From Kribbella pratensis (lineage in GTDB: Bacteria > Actinomycetota > Actinomycetes > Propionibacteriales > Kribbellaceae), in NCBI RefSeq assembly GCF_004366075.1, contig NZ_SODU01000002.1, forward strand, positions 248,001-312,000: DNA of 64,000 nucleotides, written 5' to 3'. Both the position numbers and the translations under genes were made by a program. Under the pieces are notes generated by a model. It ran no database searches and was not told the DNA's origin. It saw only the letters and a program-made list of their open reading frames with translations. Positions 1 to 8,632 of the stretch are shown in pieces. How positions within the stretch are numbered: the stretch's first letter is position 1; each line of letters opens with the position of its first letter.

Positions 1-435
1 GTCCCAGTCTCAGCCGGCCTGCTCACCGACACCGATGCGTACTTCGCGGCGCTCGGCTCGTACCGAGACGGCGACCCCGTCCCGATCATCACGCAGTTCG
101 GCCGAGCGTCGTTCGCTGCCGTCGGCAACGGCCGCCGGCTGGTCAGCGACCTCACCGAAATCTACGCCGACTGGCAGCAAGTCCTCCCGTCACGGAAGGG
201 CTCGGCTGCCCGTCGCCTCCTGCCGCACCTCCTCAGCCAACCGGCCGTCACAATCGCGCACGTCCAGCAGCATCTGGACGTGTCACAGCCGGCCGCGCAG
301 CGCGCCGTCGATCAGCTTGTGGAAGCAGAGATTCTGAAGCAGATCTCGACGGGGAAGCGCGACCGGGCATGGATCGCACGCGAGGTGATCACCGTGCTGG
401 ACGACTTCGCAGCGCGCTCCGGGCGCCGCGGCTGA
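1..435 (+). CDS. Fic family protein, C-terminal part (cut by window edge)
   Basis: The frame is open from base 1 to a TGA at 433-435, giving 144 residues with no start codon in the window. The segment reads like the end of the Fic fold followed by a winged helix: 'PVSAGLLTDTDAYFAAL' and 'PIITQFGRASF' near the start, then a helix-turn-helix-like stretch around 'VQQHLDVSQPAAQRAVDQL'. In Fic/DOC proteins of this type the catalytic HxFx(D/E)GNGR motif lies further upstream, so AMPylation activity cannot be judged here. It converges on the kinase gene that follows. Confidence 0.65.
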   Translation, partial: VPVSAGLLTDTDAYFAALGSYRDGDPVPIITQFGRASFAAVGNGRRLVSDLTEIYADWQQVLPSRKGSAARRLLPHLLSQPAVTIAHVQQHLDVSQPAAQRAVDQLVEAEILKQISTGKRDRAWIAREVITVLDDFAARSGRRG

Positions 436-444
436 TCTCGCCGC

Positions 445-1425
445 TCAGCTGAGTTGGGTGAGGATCTCGGCCATCGTCGCGTAGCTTTCGCGGACGGCTT
501 TGGGGTTGTTGAGGCGGTGGCGTTCGAGGCGGAGTGCGGCTAGGTGGCGGGCCTCGTAGAGGCTTGCTCGCCAGAGGGCGGCCGGGGTTCGGTTCAAGGC
601 GCCGTACGAGTCCCAGAAGGATTCCCGTTCGTCGTGCTTCGCCTGGGCCATGCGGATGGTCCAGTCCGCGGCGGGGTCGCCGAACTCGGTTCGGTCGAAG
701 TCGAGTACGCCGGAGATCAGCGGTTCGGATGCGGTCGCGTCGAGGAGGCAGTTCACCGTCCACAGGTCGCCCGTCAGCAGCCGCGGCTCGCGTACTTCGT
801 CCAGCGTCGCGCGCTCCTGTGCAGCCAGCTCGGCAGCCTTTCGTACGTCGGTGCCGTCGAGACCCGCTTGCTCCAGGTCGTCGGCGATCTGCGTGAAGGA
901 TGCGGTCACTGCCTCACTCCAGGACGCGTACGACGGGCCGGCCACGCGGCCGAAGTGCGGTCCGCGTACGTCGTGCACGGTTCGGGCGATCGCGCCGAGT
1001 TGGCGGAAGAACGTCGTACGGCCGGATCGTGGATAGCGGCCGAGTTGCTCCGGTGCTGGAATGCCTGCCAGGCAGGTCTGGATCATCCAGTCCCGGTCCA
1101 CGATGTCGTGAGACCAGTCGACCGCCAGGACCTGTGGCATCAAAGGCGCAATCGCCGCGAGCCAAGGAACGGTCGCGTATTCGTTGCGCATCAGGTGCAG
1201 CTCGGACCCGAACTGCACTGCCTCTTGCGGTGCCGCCCGTAGGATCACCGGGTCGTTCCTCCCGGCCACGTCCACCCGGTAGACGCTGTTGTAGCCGCCG
1301 TACCCCAGCTCAACAGCCCTCACCGCGCGAGAACCGAACGCCCGCAGGCAGATCGCCTCGATCTCCCCCGCCGTCAGCCCACGCTGAAACGCCCCCGCTT
1401 CCCGCGCAACGCCTTGGAGCTCCAT
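445..1425 (-). CDS. aminoglycoside phosphotransferase (APH) family kinase-like protein
   Basis: 326 residues, a usual length for APH-fold small-molecule kinases. The catalytic loop appears as 'TGDLWTVN' at about residues 218-225; it replaces the usual HGD-x4-N but keeps the catalytic Asp and the metal-binding Asn. A second metal motif 'LDFDRTEFGDP' follows at about 241-251. The substrate is unknown; relatives phosphorylate aminoglycosides, choline, homoserine or sugars. It lies 28 bp after the lactonase-like gene on the same strand, so it may end the catabolic operon. A sugar or metabolite substrate is as plausible as an antibiotic. Confidence 0.75.
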   Translation of the reverse strand: MELQGVAREAGAFQRGLTAGEIEAICLRAFGSRAVRAVELGYGGYNSVYRVDVAGRNDPVILRAAPQEAVQFGSELHLMRNEYATVPWLAAIAPLMPQVLAVDWSHDIVDRDWMIQTCLAGIPAPEQLGRYPRSGRTTFFRQLGAIARTVHDVRGPHFGRVAGPSYASWSEAVTASFTQIADDLEQAGLDGTDVRKAAELAAQERATLDEVREPRLLTGDLWTVNCLLDATASEPLISGVLDFDRTEFGDPAADWTIRMAQAKHDERESFWDSYGALNRTPAALWRASLYEARHLAALRLERHRLNNPKAVRESYATMAEILTQLS

Positions 1426-1453
1426 CTCCCGCCTTCCGAGTAGTGAGCGGGAG

Positions 1454-2293
1454 CTACAGGTTGTACGTGCGGGTGGCGGTGGTGGTGAAGATTGCCTCGT
1501 GTTCGGTGGGTGACAGGTTGGTGGTGAGGGTTTCGGCGGTTTCTACTACTTCGGCGTACGACGCGGCGAGGAGGCAGACGGGCCAGTCGGAGCCGAACAT
1601 GACTCGCTCCGGGCCGAAGGCGTTCAGGACGACGTCGGCGTACGGCTGGAGGTCGGTGGGTTTCCAGGTGGTCCAGGGGGCTTCGGTGACCATGCCGGAG
1701 AGTTTGCAGGTGACGTTGGGGAGGGCGGCAAGCTCGCGGAGTTGGGTCGCCCACGGCTCGAGAGGCTCGCCGACGGCCGGCTTCGAGATGTGGTCGACGA
1801 CGAAGGTGAGCTGCGGGAGGTTGCGGGCGGTCTGGATCGCGGCCGGGAGATGCGGTGTCTTGGTGAGCAGGTCGTACACCAGACCGGCGTCGGCGACGGC
1901 GGACAGCCCGCGCTGAACGTCGGGGCGCAGGAGCCAGTCGACGTCGGGCTCGTCGTGTACCTGGTGCCGGATGCCCTTCAAATACGAGCCGTCCGGGCGC
2001 GCGATCAACCCGTCCAGGGCGGTCGCGACGTCATCGGCCGTGAGGTCGACCCACCCGACCACGCCCGCGACCAAGTCGTTGCCAGCAGCAACCTCCAGGA
2101 ACTCGACGGTCTCGTCGACGACGCCAACGGTCTGCACCAGGACCGTGGAGGTGACGTCGGCGGCCGCGGCCAACGGCGCGAGGTCGTCGATCGAGAAGGT
2201 GCGCCGGATCGGGTCCAGTTCCGGGCCGACCATCCAGGACTGCTCCCGGACGCTCAGATCCCAGATGTGGTGATGGGCGTCGACTCTGCTCAT
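1454..2293 (-). CDS. amidohydrolase-family lactonase (fuconolactonase-like, COG3618)
   Basis: 279 residues. The N-terminus carries the metal-binding 'DAHHHIWD' of the amidohydrolase superfamily, 'KGIRHQ' lies mid-protein, 'VVDHISKP' follows, and 'MFGSDWPVC' near residue 240 holds the late Asp of the barrel active site. This order is typical of the family with L-fucono-1,5-lactonase and 2-pyrone-4,6-dicarboxylate lactonase. The stop of the dehydratase gene lies 19 bp upstream, so the two are probably co-transcribed. The expected role is opening a sugar lactone to the acid that the next enzyme dehydrates. Exact substrate is not visible. Confidence 0.8.
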   Translation of the reverse strand: MSRVDAHHHIWDLSVREQSWMVGPELDPIRRTFSIDDLAPLAAAADVTSTVLVQTVGVVDETVEFLEVAAGNDLVAGVVGWVDLTADDVATALDGLIARPDGSYLKGIRHQVHDEPDVDWLLRPDVQRGLSAVADAGLVYDLLTKTPHLPAAIQTARNLPQLTFVVDHISKPAVGEPLEPWATQLRELAALPNVTCKLSGMVTEAPWTTWKPTDLQPYADVVLNAFGPERVMFGSDWPVCLLAASYAEVVETAETLTTNLSPTEHEAIFTTTATRTYNL

Positions 2294-2312
2294 GCTGGTG
2301 TGGTCCCTTCAC

Positions 2313-3404
2313 TCAGGCAACGCGCCGGTCGTCGATGGCATCAGCATTCCAGTCGATCCCCAGACCGGGTACGTCGGGCGCGACCGCGTGCCCGTCGACG
2401 ACGGGCATCTCGGACCTGGTGATGGCCCGCAACTGTGGGATGTGCTCGACGTACCGCCCATTGGGTACGGCGGCCGTGAGGCTGACATGCAGTTCCATCA
2501 GGAAATGCGGGCACACCTCGAGGTTGAACGTCTCGGCCAGATGCGCCACCTTCAGCCACGGCGTGATCCCGCCGACCCGCGCCACGTCCACCTGGACGAT
2601 CCCGGCCCCGCCTGCGGCGACGTACTCCCGGAACTGCGAGACGGAGTACAGCGACTCCCCCACGGCGATCGGGATCGACGTCGACGCCGCCAGGTGCACG
2701 TGCCCCGTCAGATCGTCGGCCGGCAACGGCTCCTCGAACCAGGACAGATCCACCGCCTCGAACGCGGCTGCACGCCGGCGAGCCTCGGGGTACGTCATCG
2801 ACTGGTTGGCGTCGACCATGATGTCCAGCCCGGGCCCGACCGCGTCTCGAACCGCCCGCAGTCGCTCCAGGTCCTCGTGCACCCGCGGCTTCCCGACCTT
2901 GAGCTTCACACCGGGCCAGCCGGCCTTCTGTGACGCCAGCGCACCGGCGACCAGCTCGTCCGTTGACAGGTGCAACCAGCCGCCCTCGGTGTCGTACAAC
3001 GGCACCTGTTGCCGGTAGCCACCGGCCAGTCGCCACAGCGGCTCCCCGGCACGCAGACACCGCAGGTCCCACAGCGCGGTGTCTACCGCAGCCAGAGCGA
3101 GGGAAGTGATCGCACCGACAGTCGTGGCATGCGTGGACCAGAACAGGTCGGACCAGATCGCCTCCACGTTGCGGGCGTCCGCACCGACGAGTCGCGGCAG
3201 CAGGTGGTCCCGCAGCAATGCGAGCACGGCTGTGCCACCGGTGCCGATCGTGTACGAGTACCCGAGCCCGGTCAGCCCGTCGGATGTCGACAAGGAGACG
3301 AAGATCGTCTCCTGCTTCAGGAAGGCCTGGACGGCGTCGGTGCGGACCGTCTCGACCTCCAGGTCGACCAGGTACGCCTCGGCCCGGACGATCGCAGAGC
3401 TCAC
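2313..3404 (-). CDS. enolase-superfamily sugar-acid dehydratase (mandelate racemase subgroup)
   Basis: 363 residues starting at GTG behind a strong GGAGG site. The MR-subgroup catalytic set is complete: KxK at K167/K169, metal ligands D198 ('DANQ'), E224 ('EEPL') and E250 ('GES'), and the Asp-His dyad D273/H300 ('CPHF'). These enzymes abstract the alpha proton of sugar acids and mostly act as dehydratases (fuconate, rhamnonate, galactonate). True L-fuconate dehydratases are longer, about 430-440 residues, so the exact substrate is uncertain. The adjacent lactonase and FAH hydrolase support a 6-deoxy-sugar or related sugar-acid route. It is the first gene of the leftward operon. Confidence 0.85.
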   Translation of the reverse strand: MSSAIVRAEAYLVDLEVETVRTDAVQAFLKQETIFVSLSTSDGLTGLGYSYTIGTGGTAVLALLRDHLLPRLVGADARNVEAIWSDLFWSTHATTVGAITSLALAAVDTALWDLRCLRAGEPLWRLAGGYRQQVPLYDTEGGWLHLSTDELVAGALASQKAGWPGVKLKVGKPRVHEDLERLRAVRDAVGPGLDIMVDANQSMTYPEARRRAAAFEAVDLSWFEEPLPADDLTGHVHLAASTSIPIAVGESLYSVSQFREYVAAGGAGIVQVDVARVGGITPWLKVAHLAETFNLEVCPHFLMELHVSLTAAVPNGRYVEHIPQLRAITRSEMPVVDGHAVAPDVPGLGIDWNADAIDDRRVA

Positions 3405-3418
3405 CGATTTCCTCCAAG

Positions 3419-3430
3419 ATCCTATAGGAT
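3419..3430. promoter_or_regulatory. 12-bp perfect palindrome, likely operator of the GntR/FCD regulator
   Basis: ATCCTATAGGAT is fully self-complementary. It lies 14 bp before the start of the leftward dehydratase gene, between the two divergent arms. FadR/FCD-type GntR regulators bind short AT-rich dyads of this size, so it is the obvious candidate for the site read by the divergent regulator. That assignment is inference. Confidence 0.6.
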
Positions 3431-3538
3431 ATTGCGTACCTGATGCTCCCGCTTCACACTGGACCCGTCAAGACGGACTGCGAGTCGGGCAGAATGAGCC
3501 TCTTCGGGCGGAGCACAGTGCGGGAGGAGCGGGCGACA

Positions 3539-4243
3539 GTGACGGATGCGCACGTAGGCCTGGCGGGGCAACTCGCCCGCCTGCCGCAGCGACAGGTGCT
3601 GAGTGACGACGTCTACGAGACGGTCAAGGGCCTGATCATGGACAGCGTGGTGGAGCCGGGCACCCGGTTGAACATCGACGCGCTGACCCGTGAGCTGGGC
3701 ATTTCGCAGACTCCGATCCGGGAGTCGCTGGCCCGGCTGGAGTCCGACGGCCTGGTGATCAAGGAGCCGTTGCGCGGGTACCGCGTGTCGTCCCGGCTGA
3801 CCCGTGAGGAGTTCGACGACCTCTTCGAGTACCGCCTGCACATCGAGCCGTGGGCGGCCGGGCGCGCTGCCGAGCGGGCGGGCGCCGACGACCTGGCCCG
3901 GCTCAAGGCGGAGATGCTCAGCTACACCGACGTACCGGATCGTCCGTCGTACGAGAGCTATCGGGCGATGGCCGCGCACGACCAGCGGTTCCACGACCTG
4001 GTGCTGGAGCTGGCCGGCAACGAGACCGCGCGGCTGTCCTTCCAGCGGACACACTGCCACCTGCACCTGTTCCGGCTGTACTACGGTGGCGGCATCGCGA
4101 CGAAGGCGTTGCGAGAGCACAAGGCAGTGGTGACCGCCGTCCGGAAGGGCAATCCGGAGGAGGCGGCCGCGGCGATGCGGTCGCACATCGAGGCCTCCCG
4201 CGCCCGGCTGCGGCCCATGTTCGACAAGACTGATCCGTCCTAG
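3539..4243 (+). CDS. GntR-family transcriptional regulator, FCD (FadR-type) domain
   Basis: Starting at the GTG preceded by GGAGG gives 234 residues; an open frame continues upstream to 3443, but the N-terminus there does not look conserved. Residues ~15-80 are a winged helix ('LTRELGISQTPIRESLARLE'). The rest is an all-helical FCD ligand domain with 'EYRLHIEPWAAGRAAE' and later His residues of the metal/ligand site. FCD regulators usually sense sugar acids or other carboxylates. It is divergent from the dehydratase operon and 10 bp upstream of the FAH gene, so it probably controls both arms. Confidence 0.88.
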   Translation: MTDAHVGLAGQLARLPQRQVLSDDVYETVKGLIMDSVVEPGTRLNIDALTRELGISQTPIRESLARLESDGLVIKEPLRGYRVSSRLTREEFDDLFEYRLHIEPWAAGRAAERAGADDLARLKAEMLSYTDVPDRPSYESYRAMAAHDQRFHDLVLELAGNETARLSFQRTHCHLHLFRLYYGGGIATKALREHKAVVTAVRKGNPEEAAAAMRSHIEASRARLRPMFDKTDPS

Positions 4244-4253
4244 GGAGACATTT

Positions 4254-5102
4254 GTGGAACTGCTGCGCCTCGGCGCGGTCGGCGAGGAGCGCCCGTACGT
4301 GCGCGCGGCCGACGGCACCGTTCACGACCTGAGCCCGCTCACTGCAGACATCGACGGGGCGTTCCTCGCCGCCGACGGCATCGCCCGGATCCGCGCGGCG
4401 CTCGAGGCCGGCGAGCTGCCGGTCGCCGACACCGAGGGCCTGCGGGTCGGCGCGCCGATCGCCCGGCCGGGCGCCGTGGTCTGCATCGGCCAGAACTATG
4501 CGGCGCATGCCGCCGAGTCGGGCGCCGAGCCGCCGAAGCAGCCGATCGTCTTCTTCAAGCACCCGAACACCGTCGTCGGCGCGTACGACGAGGTACTGGT
4601 GCCGCGCGGCTCCGCGAAGACCGACTGGGAGGTCGAGCTCGCGGTCGTCATCGGCAAGCAGGCACGGTACGTCGAGACCGACGAGGACGCGCTCGCCTGC
4701 ATCGCCGGGTACGCCGTCTCGAACGACGTGTCGGAGCGCGCGTTCCAGATCGAGGTCTCCGGCGGCCAGTGGTCGAAAGGGAAGTGCTGCGAGACGTTCA
4801 ACCCGCTCGGGCCTTCGCTGGTTCCGGCGGACGAGGTCGACCCGACGAACCTGAACCTGCGCTCGTGGGTGAACGGCGAGCCGCGGCAGGACTCGAACAC
4901 GCAGGACATGATCTTCTCGGTGGCGGCGCTGATCCGCGACCTCTCGCAGTACATGGTGCTGAGCCCCGGCGACATCGTGAACACCGGCACGCCGGAGGGC
5001 GTCGCGCTGTCCGGCCGGTTCCCGTACCTGTCGCCCGGCGACACGATGGAGATGGAGATCGAGGGCCTCGGCCGCCAGAAGCAGTCCCTCGGCAAGGCCT
5101 GA
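4254..5102 (+). CDS. fumarylacetoacetate hydrolase (FAH) family protein, likely diketo-deoxy-sugar-acid hydrolase
   Basis: 282 residues from a GTG start behind AGGGAGA. It has the short N-terminal domain and the FAH core: 'CIGQNYAAHA', the metal-ligand region 'TDWEVELAVVIG', 'NDVSERAFQ', and the C-terminal 'GDIVNTGTPEGVAL'. FAH enzymes hydrolyse C-C bonds of beta-diketo acids; in the oxidative L-fucose pathway the member cleaves 2,4-diketo-3-deoxy-L-fuconate to pyruvate and lactate. Co-location with a lactonase and an MR-type dehydratase makes that role reasonable, but the keto-sugar dehydrogenase is absent here. Confidence 0.82.
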   Translation: MELLRLGAVGEERPYVRAADGTVHDLSPLTADIDGAFLAADGIARIRAALEAGELPVADTEGLRVGAPIARPGAVVCIGQNYAAHAAESGAEPPKQPIVFFKHPNTVVGAYDEVLVPRGSAKTDWEVELAVVIGKQARYVETDEDALACIAGYAVSNDVSERAFQIEVSGGQWSKGKCCETFNPLGPSLVPADEVDPTNLNLRSWVNGEPRQDSNTQDMIFSVAALIRDLSQYMVLSPGDIVNTGTPEGVALSGRFPYLSPGDTMEMEIEGLGRQKQSLGKA

Positions 5103-5135
5103 AAACTGTCCCCGGCCGACTCTAGGGTCGGCCGG

Positions 5136-5741
5136 GTGACCGACTATCTCGCCGACATCAGCACCTCGTACGACACCGTCGCGCCGTCGTACGCCGAACT
5201 CGTCGTGACCGGCGCCGACTGGGAAGACAACGCCTTCGACCTGCTCACCGAGCTCCTGCCCGGCGACTCCAGGGCCGTGCTGGATGTCGGATGCGGGCCG
5301 GGGCGGACCACCGGTCTGCTGGCGGCGCGCGAGCTGCAGGTCGTCGGGATCGACCTGTCGCCCGGGATGATCGAGGTGGCCCGTCGCGACCACCCGGAGC
5401 TCGACTTCCGCGTCGGCTCGATGACGGCGCTCGACCTACCGGACGACTCGGTCGCCGGCGTCGTGTCGTGGTGGTCGATCATCCACCTTCCCCGCGACGT
5501 CGTTCCGCAGGCGTTCGCCGAGTTCCACCGCGTCCTCACGCCAGGTGGCGTCCTGCTGATGGGCTTCCACGTCGGCGAGGAATCGACCCACAAGACATCC
5601 GGGTACGGCGGCCATCCGATGAACATCTACGTCCACCGCTGGACCGCGTCCGCCCTCACCGAGATCGCAGTCGCCGCAGGCTTCACGCCGTACCTGGACC
5701 GCCCGGAAATTCCCGAGGACCGGCTGTTCTTCCGGAAGTAG
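5136..5741 (+). CDS. class I SAM-dependent methyltransferase
   Basis: 201 residues, GTG start. Motif I is 'VLDVGCGPGRTTG' at about residues 48-60, followed by 'GIDLSPGMIEVAR' (acidic residue binding the SAM ribose), 'DLPDDSVAGVVSWWSIIH' (motif IV/post-II) and 'RVLTPGGVLL'. This is the UbiE-like small-molecule fold. The substrate is unknown. It sits 33 bp after the FAH gene and 9 bp before a VOC gene, so it may be read through from the upstream operon. Confidence 0.85.
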   Translation: MTDYLADISTSYDTVAPSYAELVVTGADWEDNAFDLLTELLPGDSRAVLDVGCGPGRTTGLLAARELQVVGIDLSPGMIEVARRDHPELDFRVGSMTALDLPDDSVAGVVSWWSIIHLPRDVVPQAFAEFHRVLTPGGVLLMGFHVGEESTHKTSGYGGHPMNIYVHRWTASALTEIAVAAGFTPYLDRPEIPEDRLFFRK

Positions 5742-5750
5742 CCTCTGCCC

Positions 5751-6128
5751 ATGACTTCTCGCGTGCGTACGGTGACGTTCGATGCCCACGACCCCTACGA
5801 GATCGCCGGCTTCTGGCTGCAGGTCCTGAAGGCCGAGCGTCCCGACGACGACCACCCCGGCGACCCGTACGCCTCGGTCCCTGCCGACGGCCTCACCGTG
5901 CTCTTCGAACAGAACAACGACGAGAAGGTCGTGAAGAACCGCGGCCACCTGGACCTCGAACCCGACGGCCCCCGCGACGAGGAAGTCGCCTGGCTCCTCA
6001 CCCTCGGCGCGACCATCGCCCACGACCACCGCAACCCGGACGGCACCGGCTGGGTCACGATGCAGGACCCCGAAGGCAACGAATTCTGTGTCCTCCGCAG
6101 CGCATCCGAACGAGCCGCGACCAGCTGA
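5751..6128 (+). CDS. VOC (glyoxalase-like) domain protein
   Basis: 125 residues, one vicinal-oxygen-chelate fold. The first strand is 'RVRTVTFDAHDPYEIAGFW' and the end is the family-typical 'MQDPEGNEFCVL'. Such short actinobacterial VOC proteins often have no known substrate; some bind and sequester toxins. It follows the methyltransferase closely and converges on the DUF1023 cassette. Confidence 0.8.
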   Translation: MTSRVRTVTFDAHDPYEIAGFWLQVLKAERPDDDHPGDPYASVPADGLTVLFEQNNDEKVVKNRGHLDLEPDGPRDEEVAWLLTLGATIAHDHRNPDGTGWVTMQDPEGNEFCVLRSASERAATS

Positions 6129-6133
6129 CCGGG

Positions 6134-6514
6134 CTACTCCGGGATCGCGGGGGTTTCGCCGGAGAGGGTGAGGCGCCATTCGTTGTCCCAGGCGTGGACT
6201 GTGACCTGGAAGCCGTCGCGTTCGGCGGCGGCCCGGTGGTGGCCGTTCTCGACGGGCGCGACGGTGGTTCGCCAGCCGCGGCTGGTCAGGGCCGCGACGG
6301 CGGCGGCGAGTTCGCCGGCCGGGTCGGTGACGGACGGGTCGCCGTTCTCGACGGTGATCGAGCAGATCGTGTCCGGACCGCTGCCGTCGGACAGTACGGC
6401 GGGGTTCACCGGGCCCACGTCGTGGGTGACCACGCCTTCGTAGCCGGGTACGGCGGCTGCCGCGACCGCGAGCAGCTCCGCGCGGAGGAGGTCGCGGGCC
6501 TCGGTCAACGTCAT
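6134..6514 (-). CDS. small conserved protein P1, partner of the DUF1023 hydrolase
   Basis: 126 residues, no signal peptide and no motif I recognise. It is clearly paralogous to two other small proteins in this locus: all share 'LRxELLAVA', a 'VTHD-x-GPVN/D' block, a 'C-x-I/V-TVE-x-GDP' strand, and a C-terminal 'W-RLTxxGxTP'. Its start overlaps the stop of the upstream hydrolase by 4 bp, so translation is coupled. The constant pairing suggests a binding partner, inhibitor or chaperone. Function is unknown. Confidence 0.75.
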   Translation of the reverse strand: MTLTEARDLLRAELLAVAAAAVPGYEGVVTHDVGPVNPAVLSDGSGPDTICSITVENGDPSVTDPAGELAAAVAALTSRGWRTTVAPVENGHHRAAAERDGFQVTVHAWDNEWRLTLSGETPAIPE

Positions 6515-7752
6515 CGTTCGGGTCCTTCCTGTGTGCGTGCGCGCCGGGCGCCGTCGAGGACGGTCTTCCTCGACGGCGTCGAGGCGACCGTACGCAGCGC
6601 CGCGAGTCCGTCGTACGCCTTGGAGATCGGTACCGCCGCCTTCGACTGGCCGAGCGTACGCAACGGCCCGGCCCAGGACGTGCCGAGCAGGCGGGTCTCC
6701 TCCTCGGGTGTGGTCCGGGCGGCCAGCGTCACCGCGTCCAGACCACCACGGACGATCCGGCCGACGTTGATCATCGACTCACTGTTCTTGTCGAAGTAGC
6801 TCACGTGCCCGGTGATCTGGACCTGCGCGTTGTCGGTCTCGATCCGTACGACGTCGGGAAACGAGGCGGGATCCGGCCCGTGCTGTTCGGCGTACGACAC
6901 GTAGTCCCCGCGCGACCGCGCCACCGCGAAGAGCTCGGTGCCGGGCGGTGTCATCTGCGCCGCAGAGGTGATGCTCGGGTCGACACCGGGACTGCCGGTC
7001 AACAGGTACCGGTGAGCGCGAGCCCCCTCGAGCATCGCCCGCGCGACGACCTGGGCACCGTAGCTGTTCCCGATCAGCGTGACCTTGGCGTCCGGCGCTC
7101 TGACCACCGCGAGCCCTTCCTGGAACCGGCACAGCAACGGCGCAGCCGCACGGGAACTCTCGGTGGACCTTCCCTCGGTCAACCCGAGAGGCGCGTGATA
7201 CCCGAGCCACACCACCATCGCCGTACCCGGACCAGCTTCCTCACCGATCTCCTTCGCCCGCACCGACTGAGAACGCACGCGTTCCAGGTCGTTGTTCATC
7301 CCCGGCACCAGTACGGCGATGTTGCGGGCCGTCCTGAGATCGCCCTGGACCTCGATCATCCGCCCCTGCCCCTCCGGGTCGACGAGCAGGAACTGCCGGG
7401 GTACGTCGACCGCGACACGGTTCCCGTCCGCGTCGACCTCGAGGCGTTTGCCGGCCGGCTGCAGCATCGCGGTGAGCGTCGCCAGCCGCCGGCGCTGCGC
7501 AAGCGTCGCGTCCCGGCTCTCGACCAGCGCGTGCAGTCGCTGGTGCGCGGCCCCCAGGATCAGGTGGTTCGAGCGGTACCGGAGCTCGGGCGGCGCACCT
7601 TCCAGCGGTCCGACCTGCTCAGGCCGACTCTCCGCAAGCGCCCTCGCGGCCTCGGCGGGCAGCGAACCGAAGAACGCGTCCACCTCCGCGACCGCCCGGT
7701 CGTGCGGCAGGTCCCGCACCCGCAGGATCAGCGCATCGAGGTCCTCGGACAT
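6511..7752 (-). CDS. DUF1023 alpha/beta-hydrolase H1
   Basis: 413 residues. The N-terminal ~100 residues are helical and variable. The alpha/beta-hydrolase core begins at 'NIAVLVPGMNND', and the nucleophile elbow is 'LIGNSYGAQV', with Ser flanked as G-N-S-Y-G. A 'LTGSPGVD' segment and 'GDYVSYAEQHGPDP' follow, typical of DUF1023. No signal peptide is seen. These actinobacterial hydrolases are often next to WXG100-like or small helical proteins, but none is characterised well enough to name a substrate. It overlaps P1 by 4 bp. Confidence 0.8.
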   Translation of the reverse strand: MSEDLDALILRVRDLPHDRAVAEVDAFFGSLPAEAARALAESRPEQVGPLEGAPPELRYRSNHLILGAAHQRLHALVESRDATLAQRRRLATLTAMLQPAGKRLEVDADGNRVAVDVPRQFLLVDPEGQGRMIEVQGDLRTARNIAVLVPGMNNDLERVRSQSVRAKEIGEEAGPGTAMVVWLGYHAPLGLTEGRSTESSRAAAPLLCRFQEGLAVVRAPDAKVTLIGNSYGAQVVARAMLEGARAHRYLLTGSPGVDPSITSAAQMTPPGTELFAVARSRGDYVSYAEQHGPDPASFPDVVRIETDNAQVQITGHVSYFDKNSESMINVGRIVRGGLDAVTLAARTTPEEETRLLGTSWAGPLRTLGQSKAAVPISKAYDGLAALRTVASTPSRKTVLDGARRARTQEGPER

Positions 7753-7818
7753 CCCTCACCTCACGAGACACTGGGACAAACGCTTGCCGGTGCATCGTAG
7801 GCGACGGTGAAGGTCCTC

Positions 7819-8205
7819 CTAGAGATCGTCGACGTACGGAGTCTGGCCGGTGAGGGTCAGGCGCCAGTCGGTGGTTCGGGCGGTGACGGTGAGGTCGTAG
7901 CCCTGGCGGCGGGCGGTCAGTTCGTGGCGGCCCTCGCTGGGCTCGGAGATGGTGACCTTCCAGCCGCGGGACTCGAGGGTCTCGGCGGCGAAGCCGATCT
8001 GGGCCTCGGGGTCGGGCGTCGTGGTGGGGTCGCCGGTCTCGACGGTGATCGTGCAGACCGACTCCGGACCGCTCTCGTCGGACAGGGCGCCCTGGTCGAC
8101 AGGGCCGACGTCCTGGGTCACCGTCGGTGTCTGGTCGGGCACGACGGTCGCCGCCACCGCGAGGAGTTCCGAGCGGAGGTGGTTGCGGGCTTCGGTCAAG
8201 GTCAC
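7819..8205 (-). CDS. small conserved protein P2 of the DUF1023 cassette
   Basis: 128 residues when started at the GTG that aligns with the start of P1 ('TLTEARNHLRSELLAVA'); an in-frame GTG five codons upstream (8220) is the alternative. It is a paralog of P1 and P3, sharing the 'VTQDVGPVDQ' block and 'CTITVETGDP'. It lies 66 bp upstream of hydrolase H1 and 55 bp after P3, with no 4-bp coupling of its own. It looks like an extra copy of the partner, left from duplication. Function unknown. Confidence 0.7.
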   Translation of the reverse strand: MTLTEARNHLRSELLAVAATVVPDQTPTVTQDVGPVDQGALSDESGPESVCTITVETGDPTTTPDPEAQIGFAAETLESRGWKVTISEPSEGRHELTARRQGYDLTVTARTTDWRLTLTGQTPYVDDL

Positions 8206-8260
8206 GCTTCCGTGATACACCGTGCAGCCAAGCCTCGCGAGGACACGCCGCGTTTCGGTG

Positions 8261-8632
8261 TCAAGAAACGACGGGAGTCTCCCCGGCGAACGTTATCCGC
8301 CAGTCCGCCGACCACGCGTGGACGGCGACCTCGAACCCGTCGCGGGTCGCTGCGACCCGATAATGACCGCTCTCCGGAGGTACGACGTCAGCAGTCCAGC
8401 CGCGGGCGCGCAACGCCGCGGCCGCAGCGTCGACCGCAGCCGCCGGGTCCGGGGACCGCGGGTCGCCGGTCTCGACGGTCACCCTGCAGACGGTGGCCGT
8501 CCCGCGCCCGTCGAACAGTACGCCGGGATTCACCGGCCCCGGGTCGTGCGTCACAACCGGCCGCTGATCAGGTACGACGGCTTCCGCCACCGCCAGCAAC
8601 TCGCTCCGCAGGAACTCCCGATCGCCCGTCAT
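8261..8632 (-). CDS. small conserved protein P3, partner of DUF1023 hydrolase H2
   Basis: 123 residues from an ATG that overlaps the stop of H2 by 4 bp; an open frame runs further upstream inside H2 but is only its shadow. It is paralogous to P1 and P2, with 'VVTHDPGPVNPGVLFDG', 'CRVTVETGDP' and a final 'DWRITFAGETPVV'. Cytosolic, no motif I can assign. The coupling to H2 mirrors that of P1 to H1. Confidence 0.75.
   Translation of the reverse strand: MTGDREFLRSELLAVAEAVVPDQRPVVTHDPGPVNPGVLFDGRGTATVCRVTVETGDPRSPDPAAAVDAAAAALRARGWTADVVPPESGHYRVAATRDGFEVAVHAWSADWRITFAGETPVVS

Noticed and set aside
3918..5393. 491-codon minus-strand frame spanning GntR, FAH and methyltransferase genes
   Set aside because: Crosses three supported genes on the other strand and shows no domain signals.
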